Assembly (NCBI GenBank): GCA_965363755.1
Contig: CBDTVL010000097.1
Coordinates: 1 to 13,358 of the forward strand
Source of the DNA: JL08 sp965363755
Lineage (GTDB): Bacteria; Pseudomonadota; Alphaproteobacteria; Rhodobacterales; Rhodobacteraceae
Direction: 5' to 3'
Length of the DNA stretch: 13,358 nucleotides
Under the pieces are notes generated by a model. That model was not told the origin of the DNA, searched no databases, and worked only from the letters and a program-made list of their open reading frames with translations. Positions 1-7,560 of this stretch are shown piece after piece (within the stretch, counting starts at the first letter, position 1; each line of letters opens with the position of its first letter). The translations under genes were made by a program, and so were the position numbers.

Positions 1-482
1 TAGACGACTCTCATGTCGGGGTAGCGTTGCATCAACGTCAGGAAGTTTGGCAGGTGTTGTGGAAACCCCAAAGCGTCAAACGTCAGGTCTAGATCGACAA
101 TGGCTTTGTACCCCCATTGCACATCGTCCCTAAGCATCCAGTCGACATCAGGGATGTCCTGAATCATCGGCCGTACACCCAGAAATTTGGGATGGTGAGC
201 CAGTCGCTCCAGATGGTGCAGGTGCGTCGGGTTTTCAAAATCAACCCACCCTACAACCCCTTTGATGCTGTCACACCCGTCAGCAAGACCCAGCATGTAT
301 TCGGTTTCTTCTATGGTCGGCGCCGCCTGAACCAAGACCGTGCCGTCGATACCGCAGCGCGCAAGATGAGGTAGCAAATCCCGCGGCGCATAAGCTCGAT
401 TGAGGATTGCGTTATCTTGTGGCATCCAGCCATAGTCACCCCGAAGGGGCTGCCAAAAATGCTGATGTGCATCGAGCTTCAT
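1..482 (-). CDS. Amidohydrolase, COG3618 / sugar-lactonase type (3' end missing)
   Basis: The first 160 codons of a minus-strand gene that runs off the left edge. The translation begins MKLDAHQHFW and carries the metal-binding H-x-H motif (H6, H8) at the end of the first TIM-barrel strand. It continues with family-typical stretches such as VLVQAAPTIEETEYML, GVVGWVDFE and LGVRPMIQD. This matches the COG3618 amidohydrolases, which include L-fuconolactonase and 2-pyrone-4,6-dicarboxylate lactonase; such enzymes hydrolyse lactones in the cytoplasm. The ATG overlaps the stop of the upstream aldo/keto reductase as ATGA, so the two are probably translationally coupled. A sugar dehydrogenase upstream favours a sugar lactone such as L-fucono-1,5-lactone as substrate, which is inference. 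The C-terminal half, with the remaining metal ligands and the catalytic acid, lies outside the window. The family is secure, the substrate is not. Confidence 0.88.
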   Translation of the reverse strand, partial: MKLDAHQHFWQPLRGDYGWMPQDNAILNRAYAPRDLLPHLARCGIDGTVLVQAAPTIEETEYMLGLADGCDSIKGVVGWVDFENPTHLHHLERLAHHPKFLGVRPMIQDIPDVDWMLRDDVQWGYKAIVDLDLTFDALGFPQHLPNFLTLMQRYPDMRVV

Positions 483-1507
483 GTCGGCGCGTCCTGTCGC
501 ATAAGGCCGTGAGATTTCAGATCGCCCCACAAGGCGGACGGGATGATTGCCTGCGCGGCCTGCAAGTTGGCCTTTGTCTCTGCAACCGACTGTCCGCCCG
601 GAACTACCGCGACATGTGCGGGGTGGAGCAGAGGGAACTGGAACGCAGCATCAACCAAGCGCACGCTGTATTTGGTGCAGATTGCCTCTATCCGGTCAAC
701 GCGGTCCAGAATGTCCTGAGGCGCCGGGTCATAATTGTAAAAGGCGCCGGGTTTTGCACCAGTGGCCAAAATGCCCGAATTGTACGGACCGCCTGTCACG
801 ATGCCAATGCCACGCGCCTCACATAGCGGCAGGAAACTGTTCAACGCCTCCTGTTCCAGCAAAGTATATCGGCCAGCCAGCAGGAACAGATCAAAATCAC
901 CGCGCTCGGCCAATGTCTGGCACACCTCCCATTCGTTGACACCGCCACCAATGGCTTTGACAACGCCCTGATCGCGCAGAGCCAACATTGCATCATAGCC
1001 CTTCAGATCGAAAAATTCGGCAACGCGCGCGTCCGAGGCTTCCTTTGATCCATGGGTGAACATGCACAGATCATGGACATAGAGAATATCAAGTCGGCTG
1101 GCGCCCAGACGCTCCATTGAAAACTCGACTGATCGCATGACGCCGTCATAGGAGTAATCAAACTCTTCGCGGCGCTGTGGCACCTCGAACCATTTTCCAT
1201 GTCCCGAACGCTCTGGAGGCGTGCAGGGGCGCATCAAACGCCCGACCTTGGACGACAGAACATATTCGTCGCGGGGTTTGCCGCGCAGAAACGGATTCAG
1301 GCGGGTTTCTGACAGTCCCAAACCGTAAAGCGGCGCCGTGTCGTAATAGCGCACGCCCCCCTGCCATGCCGCGTCCAACGTCGCGCGCGCCTCAGCATCC
1401 GAAATTGCTTTGTACAAATTGCCCAAAGGCGCAGTCCCGAACCCAAGTTCGGTAAAAGTCAGACCACCGTTGCCCAACCGGTCCCAATGACGTGTTTTCA
1501 AATTCAT
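479..1507 (-). CDS. Aldo/keto reductase, L-fucose / D-threo-aldose 1-dehydrogenase-like
   Basis: A 342-residue NAD(P)-dependent aldo/keto reductase. The tetrad is visible: D56 and Y61 in YYDTAPLYG, K87 in LSSKVGR and H145 in ILYVHD. The N-terminal LGFGTAPLGNLY and the cofactor-side VPGGQSVAETKANL are typical of the D-threo-aldose (L-fucose) 1-dehydrogenase and pyridoxal 4-dehydrogenase branch. The likely reaction is oxidation of an aldose at C1 to the lactone. The adjacent amidohydrolase, overlapping by ATGA at 479-482, would then open that lactone, which supports a sugar over a pyridoxal substrate. An in-frame TTG at 1519 would add four residues, but the ATG at 1507 has a GGGGGA Shine-Dalgarno four bases upstream and lies within the same stretch, so it is preferred. 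No sugar transporter or regulator is visible in the window. Family confidence is high, substrate moderate. Confidence 0.88.
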   Translation of the reverse strand: MNLKTRHWDRLGNGGLTFTELGFGTAPLGNLYKAISDAEARATLDAAWQGGVRYYDTAPLYGLGLSETRLNPFLRGKPRDEYVLSSKVGRLMRPCTPPERSGHGKWFEVPQRREEFDYSYDGVMRSVEFSMERLGASRLDILYVHDLCMFTHGSKEASDARVAEFFDLKGYDAMLALRDQGVVKAIGGGVNEWEVCQTLAERGDFDLFLLAGRYTLLEQEALNSFLPLCEARGIGIVTGGPYNSGILATGAKPGAFYNYDPAPQDILDRVDRIEAICTKYSVRLVDAAFQFPLLHPAHVAVVPGGQSVAETKANLQAAQAIIPSALWGDLKSHGLMRQDAPT

Positions 1508-1591
1508 TTTATCCCCCAAATCTTCTCTACAGTTCTAGCGCGAAATTCCATTGACTGAACAGGCCCCGTAATTCTTGGCTTACAGCCCGTT

Positions 1592-1615
1592 GGCTAACGC
1601 CCAAGCAAGTTAGCC
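1592..1615. repeat. Inverted repeat, 7-bp stem, between pump gene end and reductase start
   Basis: GGCTAAC (1592-1598) is followed after ten bases by its exact complement GTTAGCC (1609-1615). It lies in the 150-bp gap between the end of the RND gene and the start of the aldo/keto reductase, about 85 bases upstream of the latter. A weaker 5-bp pair, GGCGC (1626-1630) with GCGCC (1644-1648), lies beside it. Neither is followed by a T tract on the minus strand, so a classical intrinsic terminator is not supported. The repeat could be an operator for the sugar genes or a 3' stabilising hairpin for the pump mRNA. No convincing promoter was found in the gap. Confidence 0.4.
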
Positions 1616-1658
1616 CTATCGGAATGGCGCCCGGAACCCCCTTGCGCCTACAATACAG

Positions 1659-4600
1659 CTAAGTATTGGCTTCCACGTGCTTTGGGCCATCAGGCTGATC
1701 TTCGCGTATTCCAAAAACAGCCACGTAAAGTGCCGGCACAAAGACAAGTGTAATGATGGTCCCAGCAATAATGCCGCCCATCATCGCATAGGCCATTGGC
1801 CCCCAGAAAATCTGACGCGAAATCGGGATGAGGGCCAGGCTTGCCGCCGCAGCAGTGAGCAGGATCGGGCGGGCACGACTATCGCCAGCCTCAAATACCG
1901 CATCCCATGCCGAGCGGCCCTTACGGCGCAATTCTTCGATTTCGTGGACCAGTATGATCGAATTGCGGATCAGGATACCAATCAGTGCCAGCACGCCAAG
2001 GATCGCGACAAAACCAAGTGGCGCGCCGGACGGAACCAGTGCTGCAACGACGCCGATCAGGCCCAACGGAGCCACACAGATAACCACAAAGCCAAGCCGG
2101 AAACTTTGCATCTGGATCATGATCAGGAACGCCATAGTCAGCATCATCAGCGGTACAACCGCAACGATAGGGGCCTGACTGTCGGCGCTGCTCTCGACCG
2201 AACCGCCAACAACCAGCTCATATCCCAGCGGCAATGTAGCGTCGAACTCCGCGACTTTCAGCACCAGATCGGTCACGATTGTGGCCGGTTGATCCTTGGT
2301 CGCAATGGCCGCCTTGACTGTGATAGTTGGCATCCGATCACGCTGATGGATCACCGGTTGTTCGGTGTCATAGCTGAACCGTGCAACAGCGCGCAGCGGA
2401 ATTGTTCGCCCATCGGTTGTGCTCAACTGCAAATCTGCGAGCGCCTTGACGGACCGACGGTCATCTTCAGTTCCGCGTGCCAGAATGTTGATCAGATAGG
2501 CCGCATCGCGCACCTCGGTCACGCTGGTGCCGTCATAGATCGTGTTAAGTGCCGACGCGATGTCGCGCGCCGTGATGCCCAACTGGCGCGCCTTGTTCTG
2601 CAGGATGTCGACACGCACCACCCGAACTGGTTCGTTCCAGTCCATCACCACGCTCGTCAAACGCGGGTCAGAGGCCACAAGAGCCGTCAGATCGCGGGCC
2701 TTATCCCGCAAAAACCCAATGTCGGGCCCGGACAGACGATATTGCACCGGGCGCCCGACCGGTGGGCCAATCTCGAGCAGCTTCACAAAACTGTCCACGC
2801 CGGGAAATTGCGTGCGTGCAATCTCGTCAAGTTCAATACGCAACGCATCCCGCGCCTCGATAGACGGCGTCTGGATCACGATCTGCCCAACGTTATTGGC
2901 TGGCGTCAGCACATCATAAGAGAGCACAAATCGCGGCGCGCCACGCCCAACATAAGAAGACCAGAACAGCACCTTGTCGTTGTCCTTCAAAAAGGACTCC
3001 ATCCGATCCATCTGCGCCTGTGTTTCGGAGATCGAGGTGTTTTGCGCCAAAGTCATGTCAATGATCAGTTCTGGGCGGTCCGAGTTTGGAAAGAACTGCT
3101 GCTCGACAAAACGCATGCTGTACACTGACCCGGCAAAAGTCAGAACAGTCAGAGCGATTGTCAGCCATTTAAACCGCATCGCGCCGTGCAAAAGAACATG
3201 GAACATGCGGCGCAGCCGCCCGGGTTTGGCCTCGTGGTGCCCTATCTTCTCGGACAATAATGTCACCCCGATCAGCGGGGCAAACAACACCGCCACTACC
3301 CACGAGACAAGCAATGAAACAGCGATCACGACAAACAGCGAAAACGTAAATTCCCCCGCCGCAGATGTATTGAGCCCGATGGGAATGAAACCAGCAACTG
3401 TGATTAAGGTGCCGGTCAACATCGGAAACGCAATTGACGTCCACGCATACGAAGCCGCTTTGGTGAGGCTCTCGCCCCGTTCAAGACGTGAAATCATCGT
3501 TTCAATTGCGATCATTGCGTCATCCACAAGCAGGCCAAGCGCAATGATCAATGCACCCAGTGAAATCCGCTGCAACGTTATGCCCGCGTAGTCCATCACA
3601 ACAAAGGTAATCGCCAGCACTAGCGGGATCGTCAAGGTCACCACAAAACCCGCCCGCAAACCAAGACTGATGAAACTGACAGCAAGCACAATCAGAACCG
3701 CCTCGATCAGCGCTGTAATAAAGTGGTCAACGGCCTCTTCGACCACATGGGGCTGATCAGCGACCTGATGGATTTCAATACCGATTGGCAACTCGGCCTG
3801 CGCCTGCGCCATGATCCTGTCGAGTTCAGCGCCGTAATCGATGATATTTGCGCCTTTGCGCATGCCAACCAAAAGACCAATCGCCTCTTGGCCATCAAAC
3901 CTAAAAATCTCCGCTGGCGGATCCTGATACCCGCGGGTGATGTCTGCGACGTCGGTCAGTCGGAAAAACCGGTCATCGACACGCAGGTTTATGTCTTCAA
4001 GGCTTTCCACGCCGGAAAACTGGCCGCCGACACGCACAAGGACACGCTCTGGCCCCGCATCAATGATGCCGGAGGGCAGAATGGCGTTTTGGGCTTCCAA
4101 AGTTTGCTGGACGGCCTGTTGGTTAAGTCCCAACGCCGCAAGTCGTTCGGTCGAAAACTCGATGTAGATGACCTCTTCACGGGTGCTGAACAACTCTACT
4201 TTGCCTGCATCATCCAATGCCTGAACATCTCGTCGGATGGTTTCGACATGGTCGCGCACTTCGCGCGGTGTAAATCCGTCAGAGGTGAACGCATAAATGT
4301 TGCCGAACACGTCACCAAAGCTGTCATTGAACTTGAATCCCTGAAACTCCGCCGGAAACTCCCCGCGGATGTCTGCCATCATGTTGCGGACCTCTTGCCA
4401 GATCAAAGGTATTGCGGCCGCATCTGTCGTTGGTAACAGTTCAACATAAACAATAGCTTCGCCGGGGCGCGTGACCGATCTCACAAAGTCCAGAGAATCC
4501 AGATCCTCCAGCTTCTTTTCGATCCGGTCGGTCACCTGCGTCAGGGTCTCGTGAACATCTGCGCCCGGCAAGGACCCCACAACAATCATTGTCTTGATCG

Positions 4601-4730
4601 TAAAATCAGGGTCTTCTTCACGCCCTATGTTCATATAAGAGACTGCGCCCGCGACCAACGAAATGATCATCAGAAACCAAACGAAAGAGCGATGATTCAA
4701 CGCCCAGTCTGATAGATTAAAAGTCTTCAC
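1659..4730 (-). CDS. RND-family efflux pump, inner-membrane permease (TriC/AcrB-like)
   Basis: A 1023-residue proton-driven efflux permease of the RND superfamily, close to AcrB length. The N-terminus (FNLSDWALNHRSFVWFLMI, one helix at about 12-34) resembles TriC-type pumps. Large periplasmic loops lie at about 35-335 and 545-855, with helix groups at about 336-495, 520-540 and 855-1008. The proton-relay aspartate pair is D403-D404 in GLLVDDAMIAIE (TM4). In TM10, IGILIRNSIILV places R922 where AcrB has Lys940. RARPILLTAAAASLALIPI marks TM11. The start is GTG, inside a GTGA overlap (4727-4730) with the upstream adaptor, and the Shine-Dalgarno is weak, so coupling is likely. It would work with the two adaptors encoded just upstream and an outer-membrane channel encoded elsewhere. 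Substrate cannot be read from the sequence. No truncation or frameshift is seen. Confidence 0.96.
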   Translation of the reverse strand: MKTFNLSDWALNHRSFVWFLMIISLVAGAVSYMNIGREEDPDFTIKTMIVVGSLPGADVHETLTQVTDRIEKKLEDLDSLDFVRSVTRPGEAIVYVELLPTTDAAAIPLIWQEVRNMMADIRGEFPAEFQGFKFNDSFGDVFGNIYAFTSDGFTPREVRDHVETIRRDVQALDDAGKVELFSTREEVIYIEFSTERLAALGLNQQAVQQTLEAQNAILPSGIIDAGPERVLVRVGGQFSGVESLEDINLRVDDRFFRLTDVADITRGYQDPPAEIFRFDGQEAIGLLVGMRKGANIIDYGAELDRIMAQAQAELPIGIEIHQVADQPHVVEEAVDHFITALIEAVLIVLAVSFISLGLRAGFVVTLTIPLVLAITFVVMDYAGITLQRISLGALIIALGLLVDDAMIAIETMISRLERGESLTKAASYAWTSIAFPMLTGTLITVAGFIPIGLNTSAAGEFTFSLFVVIAVSLLVSWVVAVLFAPLIGVTLLSEKIGHHEAKPGRLRRMFHVLLHGAMRFKWLTIALTVLTFAGSVYSMRFVEQQFFPNSDRPELIIDMTLAQNTSISETQAQMDRMESFLKDNDKVLFWSSYVGRGAPRFVLSYDVLTPANNVGQIVIQTPSIEARDALRIELDEIARTQFPGVDSFVKLLEIGPPVGRPVQYRLSGPDIGFLRDKARDLTALVASDPRLTSVVMDWNEPVRVVRVDILQNKARQLGITARDIASALNTIYDGTSVTEVRDAAYLINILARGTEDDRRSVKALADLQLSTTDGRTIPLRAVARFSYDTEQPVIHQRDRMPTITVKAAIATKDQPATIVTDLVLKVAEFDATLPLGYELVVGGSVESSADSQAPIVAVVPLMMLTMAFLIMIQMQSFRLGFVVICVAPLGLIGVVAALVPSGAPLGFVAILGVLALIGILIRNSIILVHEIEELRRKGRSAWDAVFEAGDSRARPILLTAAAASLALIPISRQIFWGPMAYAMMGGIIAGTIITLVFVPALYVAVFGIREDQPDGPKHVEANT

Positions 4731-5794
4731 TGCGCCGCCTGCGGGCCGACGATCTGCCCGTCCGTGATCGAATGAATCCCCTTGAGGATCACCTCGTCGC
4801 CCATAGCCAAACCACCTTTTATACCCACCCAGGTCCCAAATGTTTCGCCCAATTCAACAGTGGTACGCCTGGCAGAATTATCACTGCGATCCACAACCCA
4901 GACAGACGGCGCATCCCCGTCCGGCTCTAGAATTGCACTTTGCGGAATACTGATCCCTGCGGCGGCATCATCTGCCGGCACCAGGCTGACCAGCGCGCCC
5001 AGCCGAAACGCTGTGGGAGGATCAATAAGCCGCAACCGCACCCGCCTTGTCCGCGTCGATCGGTTCGCCACGGGATCAATCCGAGACAACACCACATGGG
5101 CTTTGATGGCCGGGTTGACCAGCAGCGCTGCATCGAAACTGCTGGCAACATCAAATGCCGCAAGGTTTTGCTCAAGAACATCAATCACAACTTCGCGTTG
5201 GTCGGTCCCGACAAGCCTCACCACTGGGTCACCGGCAGACAGTGTTGAACCGGGTTCGGCGTAGACCTCGGTGATAATCCCATCCTGAGTTGCAAACAAC
5301 TCAGCGTATCCACGGGTGTCTTCTGCCCGCGCCAGCGCGGCGCGCGCCTGCTCAAGACGGGCTTCAGAAGCATTCAATGCGCGATCCGCAGATTCAAGAC
5401 GGGTTTCGCTTTCGACGCCGCGTTGCACCAATTCTCGTGCACGGTCGTCGGCATCTTTTGCCGACCGAAGCTCTGCTTCTGCGACCGTGACACCAGCCTG
5501 TGCCGCACGCAGATCAGCTTCCATGTCCTGCGGATCAAGCCGCGCGAGCAAGTCGCCCTTGAGGACCTGATCGCCGATTTCTGCGGGTCGCTCTGCAATG
5601 GTTCCTATGACCGGAAATCCCAGATCAGTTTGCACACGGGCATCAACCGTCCCTATGATCGAGATCAGGCCTGCCGGAACAGCTGTGATGTTGACCGACA
5701 CGACGGGCCGAGGAGCAGCATCGACAGGATCAGTTTCGCTCGCTTGCGCTTGAACGGCTAGCATCATGCACGACAGCAGGAGAAACGCTCTCAT
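4727..5794 (-). CDS. RND periplasmic adaptor (membrane fusion protein), second of two
   Basis: A 355-residue HlyD/AcrA-type adaptor. A Sec signal ends near residue 18 (MLAVQAQA, then SETD). A lipoyl half-domain at about 57-95 (GFPVIGTIAERPAEIGDQVLKGDLLARLD) leads into an alanine-rich, Q/E/R-rich coiled coil at about 95-158. The second lipoyl half follows at about 163-195 (LFATQDGIITEVYAEPGSTLSAGDPVVRL). A beta-barrel at about 199-270 and a membrane-proximal domain to the end (ISIPQSAILE, VWVVDR, GDEVILKGIHSITDGQIV) complete the fold. It bridges the RND pump and the outer-membrane channel. It overlaps both neighbours by four bases and has its own GGAGG site seven bases before the ATG. It is a distinct sequence from the adjacent adaptor, so this is not a recent duplication. 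Cys9 in LLLSC is not a good lipobox because it is too near the N-terminus. Confidence 0.94.
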   Translation of the reverse strand: MRAFLLLSCMMLAVQAQASETDPVDAAPRPVVSVNITAVPAGLISIIGTVDARVQTDLGFPVIGTIAERPAEIGDQVLKGDLLARLDPQDMEADLRAAQAGVTVAEAELRSAKDADDRARELVQRGVESETRLESADRALNASEARLEQARAALARAEDTRGYAELFATQDGIITEVYAEPGSTLSAGDPVVRLVGTDQREVVIDVLEQNLAAFDVASSFDAALLVNPAIKAHVVLSRIDPVANRSTRTRRVRLRLIDPPTAFRLGALVSLVPADDAAAGISIPQSAILEPDGDAPSVWVVDRSDNSARRTTVELGETFGTWVGIKGGLAMGDEVILKGIHSITDGQIVGPQAAQ

Positions 5795-6843
5795 TTCACA
5801 TCCTCCACAGAACGCACAACTCGGCCGGGATAGAGCAGATGCGCGCCTTTTGTTACGACCATCGCTCCAGCATCAACGCCACCTGAAAGGATGATGCGCC
5901 CGGTGTCATACCGATCAACCGAAATGGTCTGAAGCGACACTTGCATGGAGTCAGGATCAACCACCCAGACAGCGGGTCCGCCCGCAGTGACGCTCATCGC
6001 TGTATAGGGCAGTACGACATGCGGGTCATCCTGCCACGACGCCGATCCCCGGACCGCCTGACCAAATGTTACCCCGTCCGGCGCGTCAGTGACGCCAACG
6101 GTGACTGTAACGGTGCCCGTCTGCGGATCGACCAGCGGCGATATCTCGCGCACCAGTCCCGAGAATTCGATAATAGGTGGGTCAATAGAGATCAACGCGA
6201 TCTCAGATGCGCCTTCTTCAGCCGTCATCAGGTCTTCGGATATTTCAAAGATGGCGTCTAATTCACTCCCAAGGGCCAATTCCAAAACCGGTTGCGCTGC
6301 TCCAACCACTTGACCGGGTTCAATCATCCTATCTGTAACTGTGGCGTCTGTGGGGGCGAGCACAACAGTATCGGACACAGCCTTTTTAGCCCGATCAAGC
6401 TCTGATTTCGCCTGCGCCAATCTGCCTTCTGCAATCCGCAGCGAATCTTCGGCCGCATCACGTGACGTTCGGGTTGTAGCGCCCCGCTCCAACAGGGCCT
6501 GCTGTCTTTGAGAGTCGTCTTTTGCCTGCTCGAAATCCGCATTCGCAGTTGAAACACCGGCTTCTGCCGCACGCAGCGCCTGTTCCTGTTGCACTGATTC
6601 CACACGCGCAAGCACCATGCCCTTGGTGACAGTATCGCCTTCGTCCACTTCGACAGCCGCAATCCTTCCGCCAGATGGGAAAGATGTACGCAGCGTTGTA
6701 CGGGCCACAATCTCTCCGGTTTGCGAGATGACCCGAGTCCCCGTGGTCAGTTTCGCAACCACAATCTCTACAACAAGAGGGGAATCGCCAAATGCCGGTG
6801 TTGCCAGACACAAGACAAGCAGACCTGATCGGAACAGTTTCAT
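5791..6843 (-). CDS. RND periplasmic adaptor (membrane fusion protein), first of two
   Basis: A 350-residue adaptor of the AcrA/HlyD type and the first pump gene after tetR. A Sec signal is followed by a likely cleavage after AFG (residue 19). A lipoyl half-domain at about 52-82 (SGGRIAAVEVDEGDTVTKGMVLARV) precedes a coiled coil at about 85-155 rich in A, E, Q and R. The other lipoyl half, VVLAPTDATVTDRMIEPGQVV, is at about 160-180. The beta-barrel covers roughly 195-265 (LVREISPLVDPQTGTVTVTV), and the membrane-proximal end includes VLPYTAMSV and VWVVDPDS. The start is fixed by GGAGG seven bases upstream. It overlaps the second adaptor by ATGA. Two different adaptors with one RND pump is the TriABC arrangement, in which both adaptors are needed by one pump. 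Stoichiometry here is inferred from that precedent. Confidence 0.94.
   Translation of the reverse strand: MKLFRSGLLVLCLATPAFGDSPLVVEIVVAKLTTGTRVISQTGEIVARTTLRTSFPSGGRIAAVEVDEGDTVTKGMVLARVESVQQEQALRAAEAGVSTANADFEQAKDDSQRQQALLERGATTRTSRDAAEDSLRIAEGRLAQAKSELDRAKKAVSDTVVLAPTDATVTDRMIEPGQVVGAAQPVLELALGSELDAIFEISEDLMTAEEGASEIALISIDPPIIEFSGLVREISPLVDPQTGTVTVTVGVTDAPDGVTFGQAVRGSASWQDDPHVVLPYTAMSVTAGGPAVWVVDPDSMQVSLQTISVDRYDTGRIILSGGVDAGAMVVTKGAHLLYPGRVVRSVEDVK
5802..5806 (-). promoter_or_regulatory. Ribosome binding site for second adaptor
   Basis: On the minus strand GGAGG lies seven bases before the ATG at 5794, inside the end of the preceding adaptor gene. It fixes the start of the second adaptor and shows that this overlapping gene can recruit ribosomes itself, unlike the following pump gene, which has a GTG start and only a weak site. 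Confidence 0.7.
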
Positions 6844-6850
6844 GCGGCAA

Positions 6851-6855
6851 CCTCC
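6851..6855 (-). promoter_or_regulatory. Ribosome binding site for first adaptor
   Basis: GGAGG on the minus strand, seven bases before the ATG at 6843. Just upstream at 6860-6868 lies the short palindrome TGTCAGACA, which shares the TTGTCA half-site with the tetR operator. Confidence 0.7.
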
Positions 6856-6929
6856 GGATTGTCAGACACCCGATCAGTAGCGCTCGGACCAACAAAGGAA
6901 AAGCTGTATCCACCGAGAAGACTGAACAG

Positions 6930-7523
6930 TCACTCTGGGCAATTCAACACTGTGCGATTCGCAAGCGTTTTCAGTTCGGCGACATACTCAGCCTGTGACC
7001 ACCCCCGCGCGAGCGTCAACTGCTCCCAGTTTCTGACGGACAAAAGCATCGACAGAATATCGGCAGCACGATCCACAGTATATGCTTTTGCCAACGTCCC
7101 GTCGCGATCCAGTGCCTGTACAATCCCTTCGCATTCCTCATGCACGGCATTCATGCGGTCTTGCCATGCCTCATTTGCTGCCGCGTCAACATCTTTCATG
7201 ACAAGAAGCGCCCGCGCGACTCCGTAGATCTGCGGAATATGGTTGCCCCAAACGCCAATAAAAGCATGCATGGCCTCGACGCCTGTCTGTGCAGTGCGGA
7301 TAGGAACCATCTGGTCCGAGATCTTCAAGAGGTCATCAAGATAGCGCGTGGTCGCGATCAGTAGTTCAGCCCGCGTAGTGAAATGCAGATAGACCGCCTG
7401 CCGACTGATCTCAGCCTTCTTTGCAATATCAGACATGCGAACATTCTTGCGGGGATTTTCCTCTAGCAGCCTCCAGGCGGCATTTAGGATGCGATCACGG
7501 GTGTTTAGATTTTCACTTGACAT
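6930..7523 (-). CDS. TetR/AcrR-family transcriptional regulator
   Basis: A 197-residue one-component repressor. The N-terminal DNA-binding domain runs RDRILNAAWRLLEENPRKNVRM, followed by the helix-turn-helix MSDIAKKAEISRQAVYLHF at residues 30-48. The remaining 150 or so residues form a variable helical ligand-binding domain of unknown specificity. The gene sits 86 bases upstream of the first adaptor on the same strand and is divergent from the quinone reductase. The 67-base divergent gap contains a tandem palindromic operator, so autorepression and control of both flanking units are likely. No Shine-Dalgarno precedes the ATG, and the best promoter places the transcript start at or next to that ATG, suggesting a leaderless mRNA. 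The family is certain; the regulatory targets are inferred from position. Confidence 0.95.
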   Translation of the reverse strand: MSSENLNTRDRILNAAWRLLEENPRKNVRMSDIAKKAEISRQAVYLHFTTRAELLIATTRYLDDLLKISDQMVPIRTAQTGVEAMHAFIGVWGNHIPQIYGVARALLVMKDVDAAANEAWQDRMNAVHEECEGIVQALDRDGTLAKAYTVDRAADILSMLLSVRNWEQLTLARGWSQAEYVAELKTLANRTVLNCPE

Positions 7524-7529
7524 GATGTA

Positions 7530-7558
7530 AAGTTACACGCTACTTGTCACACTGTCAA
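7530..7558 (-). promoter_or_regulatory. Candidate tetR promoter
   Basis: On the minus strand a perfect -35 TTGACA (7558-7553) is separated by 17 bases from TAACTT (7535-7530), which keeps the most conserved first, second and last bases of a -10. The predicted transcript start falls at about 7523, the tetR ATG itself. The -35 lies inside the left operator box, so bound repressor would block polymerase. Confidence 0.55.
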
Positions 7559-7560
7559 TT
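7532..7560 (+). promoter_or_regulatory. Weak candidate promoter for the quinone reductase unit
   Basis: On the plus strand GTTACA (7532-7537, four of six to consensus) and TCAATT (7555-7560, three of six) are separated by 17 bases. The start would be near 7567, giving a leader that contains the AAGGA site. The -10 lies across the junction of the two operator boxes. The match is weak and other placements are possible. Confidence 0.3.

Noticed and set aside
407..826. 139-codon open frame on the plus strand
   Set aside because: Antisense across the amidohydrolase/aldo-keto reductase junction, where both minus-strand proteins are clearly coding.
1677..3128. 483-codon open frame on the plus strand
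   Set aside because: It lies wholly antisense to the RND permease, whose translation is unmistakable. Its product is rich in His, Arg, Cys and Gln with no recognisable domain, as expected for an opposite-strand shadow.
3723..4436. 237-codon open frame on the plus strand
   Set aside because: Antisense to the first periplasmic loop of the RND permease, with no ribosome site or family resemblance.
5768..5770. Possible lipoprotein Cys9 in the second adaptor
   Set aside because: LLSC lies only eight residues from the start, too short for a lipoprotein signal, and a normal Sec cleavage site (AQA/SE) follows.
6920..6931. GACTGAACAGTC palindrome at the end of tetR
   Set aside because: Five pairs with a two-base centre, overlapping the stop codon, with no T tract; too little to call a terminator, and it does not resemble the operator boxes.
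7517..7522. Perfect TTGACA on the plus strand at the start of tetR
   Set aside because: No acceptable -10 lies 16-18 bases downstream (CTACTT / TACTTG), so it is not supported as a -35 for the reductase.
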